A program made the position numbers and the translations under genes. DNA of 64,000 bases. It comes from Coprinus comatus. Taxonomy: Eukaryota > Basidiomycota > Agaricomycetes > Agaricales > Agaricaceae. Below are positions 1 to 11,683 of the stretch, one piece after another (the first letter of the stretch is position 1; each line of letters starts with the position of its first letter). Under the pieces are notes generated by a model, which was not told the DNA's origin, searched no databases, and saw nothing but the letters and a program-made list of their open reading frames with translations. The stretch lies in NCBI GenBank assembly GCA_034638255.1, contig JAWPGT010000011.1, positions 620,001-684,000 of the forward strand, read 5' to 3'.

Positions 1-209
1 CGTTAGAATCATTTGAAGCGTTTGTTTGGGGTTAGATAACTACTAGTGAATGTGATCATAAATCGAGAAGCATAAGTATAATTTGGGGTCATTTTCGACT
101 ATTTAGTTAACTTACACGTAGAATTTATTAGGTTTGGCGATTTAAATCACTTGACTACGGATGATCACCTGCCACCCCAAAGAAAGACTTCAGAGCTACA
201 GAAATTCAA

Positions 210-986
210 TGACGAAGTTGATCTGACGTACCTGGTGACCTCTTTGGCATAATCATCAATCAAAACTCTTTAAGTCTTGGGGCTCAGAGTTTCAGCGGTA
301 ACTGCCAGTAAGATGTGTCATAAATCCAAACATAGGTTATTTTGCCGCAGTGGCTCTCATCGTCCTTCATATGATTTTCGATGTACGACTAAGGCTAAGG
401 ATTCACGCCAAGCATCTTTCTCAAACATAGTATATATTCATTCATTTCAATTGGTGAGTATTCAAGTCTCAGCTAAACCTTAATTTTAAAGAAGTAAGCG
501 TAGGTTGTTCTGACCCAAAGAAGCCGCCATAATAATAATTGCGTGATTTGATTCTGGAGTGAATGTGAAAGAGAATTATGGAATGACCTTTGTTGCAAGT
601 TGTATAATGCCCACCTGATCATGTCAGGCATTTTTGACAACGTGAACTGTCATGTGGTTGTGTTTGTTGTTGAGAGAGTTCCTACGTTGTTGTGCTAAAA
701 ATAACTTCGATTATACTGGTTTGATCATTCTGTTGGGTGTGCTCAAACCTTCAATTCTCACCGATTTTTTGCTTCCATCTCTCCGAACAGATTTGTGATT
801 GACATTTTTATTTGCTTCCTTGATCTGGGGTAGGACACCCACAGTTTCGACAATCACAAGCATCATCTATAATCCAAGTTCGGGGGACATTGTATAGGAA
901 AAAATGTATAAAAGTTACCAGATGTTGGAGTGAATGAACAACAGTCCACTTCTTATTCTCACTTCATCAACTTGAAGCGCTCAAAC
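210..986 (+). repeat. Duplicated upstream segment of HsbA copy 1
   Basis: No gene is seen here. The stretch resembles the region upstream of the HsbA gene at 41349 and, inverted, the one upstream of the copy at 9925. Shared landmarks include a CCTGGTGACC block near 230, an ATCATCAATCA-type block near 250 and a TGGTGAGTATTCAA block near 450. The similarity is patchy, so this is an old duplication. Bases 1-209 hold nothing recognisable. Confidence 0.6.
907..914 (+). promoter_or_regulatory. TATA box of HsbA copy 1
   Basis: TATAAAAG lies 80 bases before the ATG at 987. The same octamer occurs 83 bases before the HsbA start at 41349 and 76 bases before the start-equivalent codon at 9925. Conservation across the three copies supports it as the core promoter element. 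Confidence 0.6.
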
Positions 987-1760
987 ATGCAGTTCAAAAA
1001 CTTCTTCTTCCTGGCCTCTATCGCCTCTATGGCATACGGGGCTACAGTTGCAGACGTTTTGGCAGACCTCGCCACCGTCTCAACTCGAGTTAGCAGCCTT
1101 GACAGTCTCATCACTGCTTTCCCCAACCCTGGTGGAACATTGGTTCAAGCCTTGGTTAGTGATTGAGGCTTCAAATATTTATTTTTATCAAGGTTGCGAA
1201 TTGATTTTTGATACTGACTTTGGTTACCATTCTTTAGGCCATCCACTCCAGTGCTGTCAACGTAAAGTCCGCTGTCGACTCAACCACCGCTGATGCTGTG
1301 GTACGTTTCCTATCATTAACAATCTCAAACCTTGTAACCAACATATTTTCTGTATTTCCTCTCTCTTTAGACCCTTCCAACTCCAGTCTCTCTTGCCGAT
1401 GGAACTTCCATCCTTAACGCTGTCCTCGGTATTAGACCTAACATTGAACATGCTCTTGTTCAAATTGTTGCAAAGAAACCTGCATTTGATGCTCTCCCAA
1501 TTGGCGGTATACCTGCTCTTGTTAGACAAGATTTAGCAGACCTCCAGACTAGTACTAATGCCCTTGAGGATGCTCTTATTGCTCGTACTCCTGTAAGTAA
1601 CTTTTTTTATTATTACCCACAACCTTCGCAAGTGAATTCAAGTTATTGATTGTTTATATTAACTGTTCCCGAAATTTAGGAATCTTTATTGCCTCAAGCT
1701 GAAGCTCTCAGAGATGAGATTAACGCTGCTTTCGCTACTGCTGTTACTGCTTATAATTAA
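987..1760 (+). CDS. HsbA-like secreted surface-binding protein, copy 1
   Basis: Small secreted protein of the hydrophobic-surface-binding protein A type. HsbA of Aspergillus coats hydrophobic solids and can recruit hydrolases; the role here is inferred from the family. Exons are 987-1154, 1238-1300, 1371-1592 and 1680-1760 (177 codons). The start is followed by a clear signal peptide ending near residue 18 (MQFKNFFFLASIASMAYG). The body is helical and rich in Ala, Leu and Val with ATVADVLADL after the signal; no Cys pattern of hydrophobins is present. Exons 1, 2 and 4 have the same lengths, or within one codon, in the copies at 9199-9925 and 41349-42083, and exon 3 differs by a few codons. 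This copy is intact and has a TATA box 80 bases upstream. Confidence 0.8.
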
Positions 1761-2473
1761 AGATATTATTTTGATGTGCTTGTTACAGTTGACTCCCGAT
1801 AGACAATTGTTAGGTATTGAAATAAATAGTCGGATTAAAAAGTGTTTTTTTTTTGTAGTTTTTTGTGTAGGAATGATATTGTTATTTTATCGAGAATGTA
1901 TGCACTAAGCAGAAGTGAAGTTAGTTGTATCCGGTTATGGCATGACGCATATCAACGTCACTAATGCATCATGTCTAAGAAATTGCACATGAATTGCTTT
2001 TCGGGGTAGGCCACGTCTGCGCCACGTTCTGACCATTGCAGGTTGCTCAGTGGTTTTGAAGGGTTTTAGATATTAGGGTTACGCGAGCGATAGCCGGCTA
2101 AAAGTAGCCACCTGGGCTCATATAGTCGACCTCCGATTGAATTAGTTAAATGATAGGGAGTTCATGCTTTGAGGACCCATGCCTACCCATGTGCTCTTGT
2201 TTTTTTTCCAGCGAATCTGGGGTGATTCCGAACCGCTACTACCCGACCCGAAGTTCCGAATCCCGAGTTTCGGTGATCTCCGAGTTGTTGTTGGTATGGT
2301 CTATTGTTAGAAAAGGCATTATATGTGGTAAGTGACGTACTAGCACAACAGCTGCCACCCAACCACCACCACCACCTTCTCCCTTCCTCCTCTTCCTCCC
2401 ATTTAGCTTCCTCCCACTTCTAGCTAGTTGACTAGCATAGGGTTGTCCATTTATTGTGACATTTTGTCACGCG
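1761..2473. other. Intergenic, 713 bases
   Basis: The 3' flank of HsbA copy 1 and the upstream region of the gene at 2474. A pyrimidine/CCA-rich stretch at about 2350-2420 (repeated ACCACC and CCTCCTC) looks like a promoter-proximal tract. No gene or RNA was seen. Confidence 0.5.
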
Positions 2474-3165
2474 ATGTTGTTGCATATCGCTACAGGTGGT
2501 AGTGTCAACTTGGTTTGGGGTACTTTGGTCTTCGTTTGGATTTTCATTGAATTAGTGGGGGTTACTACTACTGGTGCTGGAGTTGGAGTTACTGCACTTC
2601 CTTTTAACGCCTCTGTTACATTCAACCAAAGTTTAAATCATAATCCTAATGTCAACTCGAAATCAAAAGTTGACATCAATGATGACGATGACGACGACAG
2701 GAGTTTGAGGTGGTTCTACAACAACATTAAACGATCACTATCGTCATCATTATCACTTGAACAACGGAGAAATAACCACGATCATGATTCAAGTTCAGGA
2801 GGCTTTGGGGGAAGAGGAAACAAATACATCTCTCCATACCTAACAAGATTCCTAGAATGGCCCAACCTCGAAGATTCGGAATCGTCTTCAATGTATTGGA
2901 ATCGATTTTGGTACAAATTAGGACTGGTAAAAAATTCCAGAGAGTGGGATTGGTTGGATGAATATGATGAACCTCCAAAGTGAGTACTATTCTTGGCTCG
3001 CTTGTAAAATGTATAGTTACTTATGATGACGTTGTGATTATGAATGTTTATAGAGAGGATATGTTTTTACTTAGAGAGATGGAAGGTGCTTTGTACATGT
3101 CAAGCAACGATCTCAAGAATTTAGATTTGTTTGGTTCGGGTTCGGGAAATTCGGAGTTGGATTGA
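2474..3165 (+). CDS. Hypothetical secreted or anchored protein, Asp/Ser/Asn-rich
   Basis: Not recognised. Exon 1 is 2474-2979 and exon 2 is 3054-3165, joined across a GTGAGT...TATAG intron. The first ATG is at 2474. The N-terminus has a hydrophobic run (about residues 10-32) that could be a signal peptide or a membrane anchor. Then comes a disordered middle with an Asp run (DINDDDDDDR), an Arg/Ser-rich part and a Trp/Tyr-rich C-terminal half (SREWDWLDEYDEPP), which may be the folded part. The protein is about 205 residues. Spacing and a sensible intron support a real gene. It could be a small ER or Golgi protein, but no function can be assigned. Confidence 0.6.
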
Positions 3166-3427
3166 ACTGTATAATTGCTATCGGTATATCAAAGATTTCA
3201 CTTTTTGTACAAATGGATGCTTATTTTCTGTCTGAATTTGTTTTTAACCAAGAGATAAAACGAGTGTGTGTGCGAGAGGGATCATAAATTGAGAACCATG
3301 TGCATGCCAAGAGAGAAAGAAAAACCACAATTTCATCATAAGTCATTACTCATACACAACCATACCAAAAATACCCATCTTATGCCCCGTACACGTCCTT
3401 CTGATACATGGATGGAATGGGATAGAA

Positions 3428-4465
3428 TCATCCACGGACTCTCACAACCTTTCGCTTCCCCTTTTGCATATTAGGAGGATTAGCGGCACCTGGTCCGGCA
3501 CCAGGCAATCCTGGAGCTTCAGCAGCAGCATTCATGCTAGCAGTAACAGCTTCGATGAGGATTCCACTTGAGACGGCAGGAGAATAGGGAGAAACTCGAC
3601 TATTCAGCGGTGGGAAAGGTTCTGGAGGAACGGGTAATCTTCTACCAGTCTTGGAAGTTGGGGTAGCTGGTGCCGGAGCTTTGGTTTTTGTGATAACGGT
3701 TGATTGTTTGCCTTTACCAGAGCTTGTTGTGTTGGCTGTAGGTTGAACAGAAGAGGGTGGAGCTTCTTTGTTGTTGTTGGACGGAGAAAGGGAGTAAGGT
3801 GGTTTAGGAACGTTCTCTGGTTTGAGGATTTGGATTTGAAAACAGATGTTTTCGAGGAGTTGTTTCTCTGATAAGATGTTATGAGTCAGGGATATTGTAC
3901 AGAGATGTAGACGTACTACTCTTGATCATAGGATTGACCAACCTACCGTCCTTCTTCCACTGTACCCTTACACGACCAGGATTTTCCCAATCTCTGGGAT
4001 GAGACTTGGATACTTCGTGGATTGTAGCTAGACCTAAACGATTTGCAGCGTCTGCGATATCTTTGCTGAGAGGCCACCATAGACCTTTTGCCCTTTCTAC
4101 CCTCCTTTGACCTGTTCCATATGGACGTTTGGCGTCGAGATATATGGGATAGATGCACGTCCAGCTAGAGAAAGAAGTGAGGGGAAGAAGTGGTAAATAT
4201 GGAAAGAAACATACGTCTTGTATACACTACTGTCGATGGTTATCTCTTTGCCAGCAGATGCAACGGCTCTCCTTGGAGGAGAAGCAGGGCCTGGTCTGTT
4301 GTGGTTGTACTGGTTGTCGGCTTTGTCGTCGTCGTCTGATTGGTCCGAGTAGGATAGTTGTTCTAGAAGAGGACCACGGATGCCAGTGTTTGGAAGAGGA
4401 TCGAGAGGGAGAGGAAGATCAGTGTCGTCGTCGAACTCTTCTACGATTGCTGCTCTGCGTGACAT
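3428..4465 (-). CDS. SRP19: Signal recognition particle subunit SRP19
   Basis: RNA-binding SRP subunit that helps assemble SRP54 on the SRP RNA for targeting ribosomes to the ER. The SRP19 core is visible after splicing: WTCIYPIYLDAKR, then RRVERAKGLWWPLSKDI and SHPRDWENPGRVRVQWKKDG, which match the family's loop and helix segments. The tail is basic (KGKRKVVRVRG), as in eukaryotic SRP19. The N-terminus carries an acidic, disordered extension (EEFDDDTDLPL), and a long Pro/Ala/Ser-rich insert separates the core from the tail, so the protein is larger than the human one. Three exons; the second intron runs from about 3930 to 3868. It starts 76 bases from the divergent JTB-like gene at 4542, so both probably use one promoter region. 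Confidence 0.85.
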
Positions 4466-4541
4466 TGCTTGCCAAAGTGATTCTGTGCTGTCAATTCTAA
4501 TTCTAATCGTACTTCACACAACCTTCCCACGCTCTCTCTCG
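4466..4541. promoter_or_regulatory. Divergent promoter, SRP19 / JTB-like
   Basis: A 76-base gap between two head-to-head start codons (SRP19 leftward, JTB-like rightward). Both products act in the secretory pathway, so co-expression from a bidirectional promoter is plausible. No clear TATA box is seen. Confidence 0.5.
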
Positions 4542-5111
4542 ATGTTACCAATATTGTACGTCTCTCCTCCCTTCAACTCACCACCCTACTCATCTATCAC
4601 CCAGCATTGTCTTTTGCATTTGTTTCTTGGCGGCTGCTCAGAATATATGTGTACCCAAAGGTCTGTGTGAACGATGTCCAGAAGAGGCCGTACGTCATCA
4701 TACATTCCGGTATATTTATCCAAGCTGATATTTGTAGGGTAGATGCACAAACCTTTCTGTCAACCATTTGGCAATAGACGTTTAATGCATTGTACATATT
4801 CAAATAATTCCACTACCACAACGATAACAACAACAACAACAACGACAAATGATTCTGCTAATGACAACCAATCATCACCGTCAACAAAATCAAATTCATC
4901 TTCAGAATCTGAACCTACAATAATATTGGCTTGGGAATCATGTGGACGTGTCGTTGCACAAGAACGTGCAGATTTTTTTGAATTCGTAGGCGTTAATCTG
5001 TTGTTTGTGGTTGGAAGTGTTTTGGTTGTTATTTGGAGGTCTAGGAGAATGAGAGATCTACATGCTAGGCAGTTGGCGGCTAGGATTGGTTTGGCTAGAC
5101 GGAGAGGTTGA
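4542..5111 (+). CDS. JTB-family (jumping translocation breakpoint) membrane protein
   Basis: Type I membrane protein of 155 residues resembling animal JTB, whose exact function is unsettled (reported at mitochondria and in cytokinesis). The gene is short-exoned: 4542-4555 (14 bases), 4605-4689 and 4743-5111. Splicing gives a clean signal peptide (MLPIFIVFCICFLAAAQ), then a Cys-rich stretch (CVPKGLCERCPEE ... FCQPFGNRRLMHC), a Thr/Ser/Asn low-complexity linker, a last Cys-containing block (ESCGRVVAQERADFFEF) and one transmembrane helix (VNLLFVVGSVLVVIW). A basic cytosolic tail follows (RRMRDLHARQLAARIG). The C-terminal CR...E...F.F-TM-RR pattern and the CxxC/C spacing match the family. The 14-base first exon is easy to miss, and the signal peptide that results is strong support for it. 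Confidence 0.75.
4824..4849 (+). repeat. ACA/ACG microsatellite in the JTB-like CDS
   Basis: A run of ACA/ACG triplets encodes the poly-Thr linker of the JTB-like protein. It is in frame, so length changes would alter only the linker. Confidence 0.6.
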
Positions 5112-6461
5112 GAGAACGGGGTTAATTGCTAATTGTAAGTGTTAGTTTTGTGTTTAATGAATGCGTTGATGTTGAGCGTTTGATAGTTATTATAATTCTT
5201 GGCCTAGTTTTTTTTCCCTAATTCCAAAGGAACTTTGCAATGACGTCCAATGTCTAGTAAATGAACCAAGGCACTCTGAATACTCGAGGAATCAGTCGAA
5301 CCAGGTCCATATTTCTCGTGCCTTTCATATCATTTAATCTTAATTCTCCATCCACTCAGCCCATATGTTTTCTACACGGAATGTTCATATGACCTCCATT
5401 TCAACATAGAGTTATACACGTGTTCATAGCATGGTTCACCCTTATCATCTCTCAGGTTTCATCTTTCACTACCCTTTGAGATATTGAGGCATGATGTACT
5501 CCTCTAGCGGCGCAACCCCTCGGTTAGGCTTTTAAATCTTTTTTGGCAGGGGTGCATATATCCAGTGCTAATGAATTTTTGGCAGGCGTACGGCACTGCC
5601 TATGTACCACGCTGATCTAATTTTAATCCTTTGGTCACACCAGGCTTTTTGGAGAAGAGAGAGGCGAATCTTTGGGGCCGGGGGGCGTTTGCCTCGTGTT
5701 GATGAGGTATGATTATGGTTACGGGATAACAAGGGGCAGGAACTCTTATTGGAAGCAAGAGAAAAAATGTCCCTTTCCATATGGATTCGCAGTTCTGGAA
5801 CCTGGAAAAGAACTCACGCAGTAACACTCATCACCATTCATCCAAACTATACAGAAACTATCATCCATTATCACTATATCATCATTTCCATTTCATACAA
5901 CTCGCGCTTTCCACACATATATACGCAACATATACACGCAGACCTAGAGTTATTCTAGGACACTACTCCCGCTCCTTGAGTGGTTCTGATTCTTGGATTT
6001 CTAGAAATCGATCACCACTTCCCACCTACCACTACACACCTGTTTAGCGGTCACCCACAACACACCATAACCTTACCGGATTTTCGGAACAACGCCCGAA
6101 CGGAATACCTATTTTCGCACCTTGGTCCTTGATAACTTGATACGGGGTCGGACTCGGATATCACAAATTTTACCGCGACGTATCCGCGTTTTCTTTGGCA
6201 AGGCTGGTGTGTATATCAACTAGTATAATCTTGTTCTTCCTTCATATCCCTTTCTTTGCTCCCCCCCATTGCCCTAGACGACGAACATTATTGGGATCTG
6301 TGATCCTCCTCAGGCTTTTTGAACGTTCTTTGTCTAAAGCTTCTTGTTCTTGTTTCGAGGGACTCTTTTGCTCTCGCTCACTCTCACTCTCTGCCCTCCC
6401 CTCGTTGGAACGTTCTCTCACACGCATAGCTTCCACCTTTTATTCTCCAAACACATTTACA
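5112..6461. other. Intergenic, about 1.35 kb, upstream of the chitinase
   Basis: No supported gene. Open frames here lack introns in the right places, domain signals and composition. The last 250 bases before 6462 are pyrimidine-rich (CTTT/CTCT tracts at about 6340-6440), as expected for a basidiomycete promoter and 5' leader. Confidence 0.5.
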
Positions 6462-8683
6462 ATGCAAACCCAACACGTCCACAGAAACAATGGTCTATTT
6501 ATATCAAGACTAATACAATTCCTATTTATCTCGATATTCCTCTTGAATATTAATATCAACCTCTTCGCCAATGCTGCACCTATGACTTGTGGACTTGTAC
6601 CACCAAATTCATCAACTAACTCTAACTCTGGTTCCTCTTCTGGTACTGGCTCTACATCTGATGGCAGTAATTCCGGTGGTGGTAACGGTACAAGTGATGA
6701 TTCTGGTAATTGCACAAGAGCAGTAGAACAAGTTGTTGTAACGTCTGGTTGGTATCCTGGTTGGCTAGCAAGTCAAGTACCTCCTAGTAGTTTGTCTTGG
6801 GAGAAGTATACGCATTTGACTTATGCTTTTGCGTGAGTGTTTACCTTTTTTTTTTTTTTTTTTGAAGTTTTGAGTTTTGACTTGTACAATACTGAAATAA
6901 AAATAAATTAGGTTGACGGATCCGGATGCTAGTAAGATTGTATTGAATACGGATGATGAGAGAGTATTACCTGAATTTGTATCTGCTGCTAAAAGTCATG
7001 TAAGTTTTTTTTTTTTTTGAACGTATTAAACTTATTAATATTAAATATAAATATTTAGGGAGTGAAAGCTTTATTATCTATTGGAGGATGGACAGGATCC
7101 AAATTTTTCTCAACAGCAGTGGCTACTCCTGAAAATAGAACGGTGTTTGTTAATGCTGTTATGGGATTGGTTAGGAGGTTTGATTTGGATGGAATTGATT
7201 TCGAGTATGTTCTTTTCTTTCTTTTTCTTTTCTTTTCAACTCGTATATACCCCCTTTCTCCTACTTACTCCTTTTTTCTTACTTTAGTTGGGAATATCCA
7301 AACAAACAAGGATTAGGATGTAACATCATCAATCCATCTGATTCTGAAAATTTTTTATCTTTTATTCAAGAATTGAGAGTTGAAGCTGGAGATGAATTGT
7401 ATTTATCAGCTGCTGTTGGAATTTCACCTTTTAATGGACCTGAAGGAACACCTTTATCAGACGTTTCTGGATTTGCTAGGGAGTTGGATCATATTGGTAT
7501 GTCTGTCTCTCTTTCTCCTCTCCCCAAAGAAAATGGAGAATAGATGTTGATGTCATTTTTTGTTCCGTTAATTGCAGCTATTATGGGTTATGATATTTGG
7601 GGACCTTGGGCAACTGGTATTGGTCCGAATGCACCTTTGGATGATAGTTGTTCACCCTCACCCGCTGGATCTGCTAATTCGGCTGTTAAAGCTTGGACGG
7701 GTGCTGGTTTTCCTTCTAATAAAGTACGTTTTTGCATTCGCGTTTCCTTTCTTCCCCTTTACTTTTATATATATATCCCCCCCCCCTTTTTTTTTTTTCC
7801 TCCCGCCTTTATTTATACCATTCGTCATAAATCTTTATCTTTCATGCTCACGATAGTTGATGATTTACTACCTTTTTTTTTTAGATTGCCCTTGGAGTAG
7901 CTGCTTATGGTCACAGTTTCCGTGTATCTGATCAAAACAGTGCACTTAGTTCTGGTGGATCTTTGAATTTGTATTCGGCGTTTACGTCGAATATTAATCC
8001 ATTGGTACCTGCTGAAGGTAAGTTGAAACTAAGGTTGCTTTTTCATATTCTCTATTCTCCTATCCCCTCTTACCTCTCTTTCGTAATTTTATTGACATTG
8101 ACATCAATGCTGACTATTTTTTATTTATTTACTTTTTTTTTAGGTGGAGGAGTTGATATTTGTGGAAATCCAATTCCGAATGGAGGAGGTACTGATGTTT
8201 ATGATTTTAAACAAATTGGAGCTGCTGGGTTTTTGAATATGGATGGAAGTGTTGCTCAAGGGATTAGTTATACTTTTGATAATTGTAGTCAAACGGTATG
8301 TTTCTCCTAGTTCATCTCTACCCTTTTACTACCACTCTCGAATCACCGAGAATCCTAACCTTTTCTATTTTCCACTTCCATTACTCACATATTCTAATCC
8401 TTTTTTTTTTTAGCCGTTCGTCTATAATCCTAATTCAGGAGTTGTCATTTCTTATGATGATCAAACCAGTTTCGGTGAGTATCTATCTCTCTTACATATC
8501 ACCTAACTACTTGTTGTTAATCTGAAATTACCCTTGTGTGTATGTGTAGCTGCGAAAGGAAATTTCATAAACGATAATGGATTAAAGGGATTTGCGATGT
8601 GGCATGTTGTAGGAGATTCGAATGATATTTTGTTGGATTCTATTAGTGGTGCTATGGATATTCAGGATGGATGTAGTCAGTGA
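6462..8683 (+). CDS. Secreted GH18 chitinase
   Basis: Endo-acting chitinase that cleaves beta-1,4-GlcNAc chains with retention of configuration, secreted to the wall or medium. Nine exons: 6462-6832, 6912-6999, 7059-7204, 7288-7496, 7578-7723, 7885-8017, 8144-8295, 8414-8474, 8550-8683 (479 residues), all GT-AG. A hydrophobic signal (about residues 20-38) is followed by a Ser/Gly/Asn/Thr-rich linker. The (beta/alpha)8 domain then starts with VVVTSGWYPGWLASQVPP, followed by KALLSIGGWTGS (the SxGG strand). The catalytic motif DGIDFDWEYP is split by an intron after the second Asp's first two bases, with Glu as the proton donor. MGYDIWGPWATG and GLKGFAMWHVVGD complete the barrel. Likely roles are wall remodelling, autolysis or attack on other fungi. 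No chitin-binding module is seen. Confidence 0.93.
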
Positions 8684-9198
8684 TTTGATACTGATGCTAT
8701 CGTTGTGATTGTTGTGGGGTTGTGATGTTGTGGGTTGTGTGTTGAGTATTTCTTTCTTTCTTGTGTGTTATTTTGTTACGACCTGTCTCACCCTTACGAG
8801 TTTACGATTCATGTACATGATTTATGATTTGTTTCGTTTGAGTAGATATCTCTACTTGTGTTTATTATGTAGGTGTGTGATAGAAAGTATTTTTCTGTAG
8901 TATTTACTCGTTGATCGACTTGTGTAGTTACCTTTTTGTACTTGAGCTAGATTCTCCAGTCTTCAGAGCCCAGAAACGCAAAAACCCACTCATCCTGTAT
9001 CCTTCTTTGATACAATATAGTATGTAACCCATCGGCTTAAATCTATAATACTGTATTTGTCGGGGCATCTTGTACCAGGGGATCATCGATCAGCATTCCC
9101 GGAATTACTTTCAAAAGTCATTTAATTTACACAAAAAACAACATTTTACATTCCAGCTATTTCGTTCAACATTTTTAGTAGATAATGAGAACTTTGCC
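8684..9198. other. Convergent intergenic gap, 515 bases
   Basis: Lies between the stop codons of the chitinase (rightward) and HsbA copy 2 (leftward) and must hold both 3' ends. T-rich tracts follow the chitinase stop. Nothing else is seen. Confidence 0.5.
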
Positions 9199-9925
9199 TT
9201 AGTTGTACGCAGAAATAGCAGTAACTAAGGCATCGTCAAAGACCTTTTTAAGAGCTAGACTTCTCTCCAACTCGGAATCCTATGAAAAAAAAAAATCAAA
9301 TCTAGTTCCAGAAAGAGAAAACATTAACATTTTTGGTACTTACGGGAGTACGAAGAATAAGAGCATCTCCAAAGGCAATAACACCAACCTGAATGTTATA
9401 TAAATCCTGTCTAACACGATCAGTTACACCAGCAAGAGTATCGAATTCATGTTTCTTTGAAACGAGTTCATTGAGAGCATGGAGAACGGGAGGCCCGAAA
9501 TTGGTAATTGCGTTAAAGATAGCAGTATTGTCGTCAATAGAGATAGGGATAGGAAGGGTCTATTTAAACACATGCAATAGAGGTTAAAAATCGTTTTTTT
9601 TGTTGTTGTGAGTATATTGGAATTAAGGATTACTTGAATATCGGTGGTGACTTTGTCAGTGGCATCTGTCGCCTTGATAACGCTCTTGTGAATGTCCTAG
9701 TAACGGGTAAATAGTCAGAAACTCCGCACCACGCTTGAAATCTGAATGACGAACCATAGCTTGTCCAAAGGTTCCACCAGGATTGGCGAAAGCAGTAACA
9801 GCATTGTCAAAAGCAACGTTATAAGATGAGAGATTAGCGAGTTCTGCCAAAACATCAGCAACTGTGGCCTGGTGTGTCATCGAGGTGATAATAGAGGTGA
9901 GGAAGAATAAGTTTTTGAATTGAAT
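9199..9925 (-). pseudogene. HsbA-like gene copy 2 with its start codon lost (ATG to ATT)
   Basis: Paralogue of the genes at 987 and 41349. Exons on the minus strand are 9925-9755, 9696-9634, 9559-9344 and 9279-9199. Every splice site and the reading frame to the stop are intact (first donor GTTCGT). The codon aligned with the paralogues' ATG reads ATT (9925-9923): IQFKNLFF here against MQFKNFFF in copy 1. Upstream in that frame there is a TGA before any ATG. The first usable ATG is residue 16 (9880; MTHQATVADVL), which removes the signal peptide. The gene may be silent, may start at the near-cognate ATT, or may make a cytosolic protein. A TATAAAAG box remains at 10001-9994, so the damage seems recent. 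Confidence 0.7.
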
Positions 9926-10800
9926 GATGAGTGAAGTAAGCTGAAGATTCGAGAGTAAGAGTTTGTTTCAGGCTTTAGCTCAATATCTTGCATCTTTTAT
10001 ACGCTTCTTCTTCACCCACAAGGTCTAATTTTTCCATTCATCTTTAGGGACTCTCCTTGAATGAGGTGAAATAAATTGGACTAAAATAGCGAACGTCCTA
10101 AAATAGCTGAAAAGGTACTAACAAGAGTACGAATGGCGAACTGTTCGGAACTAGACAAGTGTATATTGGTAACGATACTCACACATAATATCATCCATAC
10201 CATGTACCATACCAGGGTTGTTTTTGGATACGTAGATAAAACTCACAAGGGCCATATGACATCTGTTCAAGAATATTGACAAGATCAGACGAAGATCAAT
10301 TTTATTGCCAAGCACATTTGCAAATTGCAGATCATCTTCTTGTATGTTCGTTCTTCATTGGCAATGCTCGCCAGGACTTTTCGTTTAGTCTGAGAACTCG
10401 TAGAACCTGTTTTATTTCTTGCATGATAGGGCATAGTTGGGATTTGAATAGTCACCAATCAGGATGAATGAATATGTTTTATAAAGTAATGAAATATGCA
10501 CAAGAGCCTTTTCTGGACCCCTTGGTCGTACACTTATTTGAACGCCGGGGTCAAAAATAACTACCTGAATAACACCTTACCCCGGGACAATGGAAGTTAC
10601 CGCTGTTGAATGATTCAAGAAACTCTGGGGTTCGAGTAGTTGACAAAAATACTGGCAGGAGGTCACCAGGCACGCCAAAGCAACTTCTTCAACAGATGAT
10701 ATTGTTCCAAGACGAACTTATTGGACAGATTTCTCTAGAAAAAACTGCTACTTCCTTGATGAATCTCATTACTATTGATGACATAGATATGTAACTCTGA
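9926..10800 (-). repeat. Inverted copy of the HsbA upstream unit
   Basis: Read on the minus strand, this segment follows 40500-41348 closely. Matches include ATTCATCAAGGAAG (near 10775 and 40577), GCCTGGTGACC (near 10665 and 40670), a GTCAAAA/CCCCGGCGTT block (near 10545 and 40795) and a CTGATTGGTGA block (near 10460 and 40880). With the gene body the repeat is about 1.6 kb long and lies opposite to copies 1 and 3. The open frames inside it on either strand look spurious. Confidence 0.75.
9994..10001 (-). promoter_or_regulatory. TATA box of HsbA copy 2
   Basis: TATAAAAG on the minus strand, 76 bases before the start-equivalent codon at 9925, matching the boxes of the other two copies. Confidence 0.5.
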
Positions 10801-11683
10801 CAGGCGCCAAGCAGGACCCGATGGTATCAAGCTATCAATGTCGCCACAGAAAGAACCTTCAAATCAGCCTCAAATAAGGTGGTTTCTCCCAATGAGTGAT
10901 CAGTTCCTTTGATCGACAACAGGTTTTCATCAGGAAGCCACTTGTTTCCTTGATCTCGAGTTTTGTATGATTAATACTGGCAGATCTGTGTTCTTTGTAT
11001 GGTAGTCTCAGAACAGCTCTCTAACTGCATTTTATTGTGTACGAGCACCGAGTTCAAGAGGAATAAAATTGGTTCATTCACAGTAAGGCAACATGTGATA
11101 TTTGGGCGCAGATAGTTCGTCTTTGGAAGACAATGGCTAATTGATGGTATGATGGCATCAATAATATTGTGTTGATTCTTGAATACGCTCCTCCAAGTTC
11201 AAAATTCCTGCTCCTCGTCGACTCCAACCGGGGTGACACGGACTCGGCGAACTACTTCTGTGCCAGAAGGGTGGAATGTGGATCTATCTATAAGGAGTAT
11301 TGAGTTGCTCGGAGACCGCTACTCCTAAGTCCTGCACAATGCACATCATGTCGAAGGGGATTGTGGCCTTGTTCGCGACGTGCTTACGATTTCATGACTT
11401 AATTCTTACCCGTTTATTGGTCATCGCACGGACGCCAGCGAGCTGATACACCAAGGTGGCGTTGAAGGGGCCATGATTACAAGGGAATTCCCGTCATCGT
11501 GTAAGTGCTTTACATCGAGTCTCTAATAGGATCGCGAGTTCCCACTCACTTGCTGGTTCATCATTTGGAACCTCTGAATTCATCAGCATCTATGATATGA
11601 ACAGCTGAAATGCATATATAACACCTCTTCAACGTCAGGCTGGATTAACGGTCAACGTTTCAACCCCATTTCTTCTCTACAAG
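10801..11683. other. Intergenic, 883 bases
   Basis: No gene is supported. It ends with the promoter of the questin-oxidase-like gene. An AT-rich TATATA at about 11615 lies 65-70 bases before its ATG. Confidence 0.5.

Noticed and set aside
5568..6047. Overlapping small frames upstream of the chitinase
   Set aside because: Both strands are open by chance, with low-complexity residues and no domain, splice or start evidence.
10276..10794. Short frames in the HsbA upstream unit
   Set aside because: They lie in the duplicated non-coding part, are not conserved in the other copies and lack splice context.
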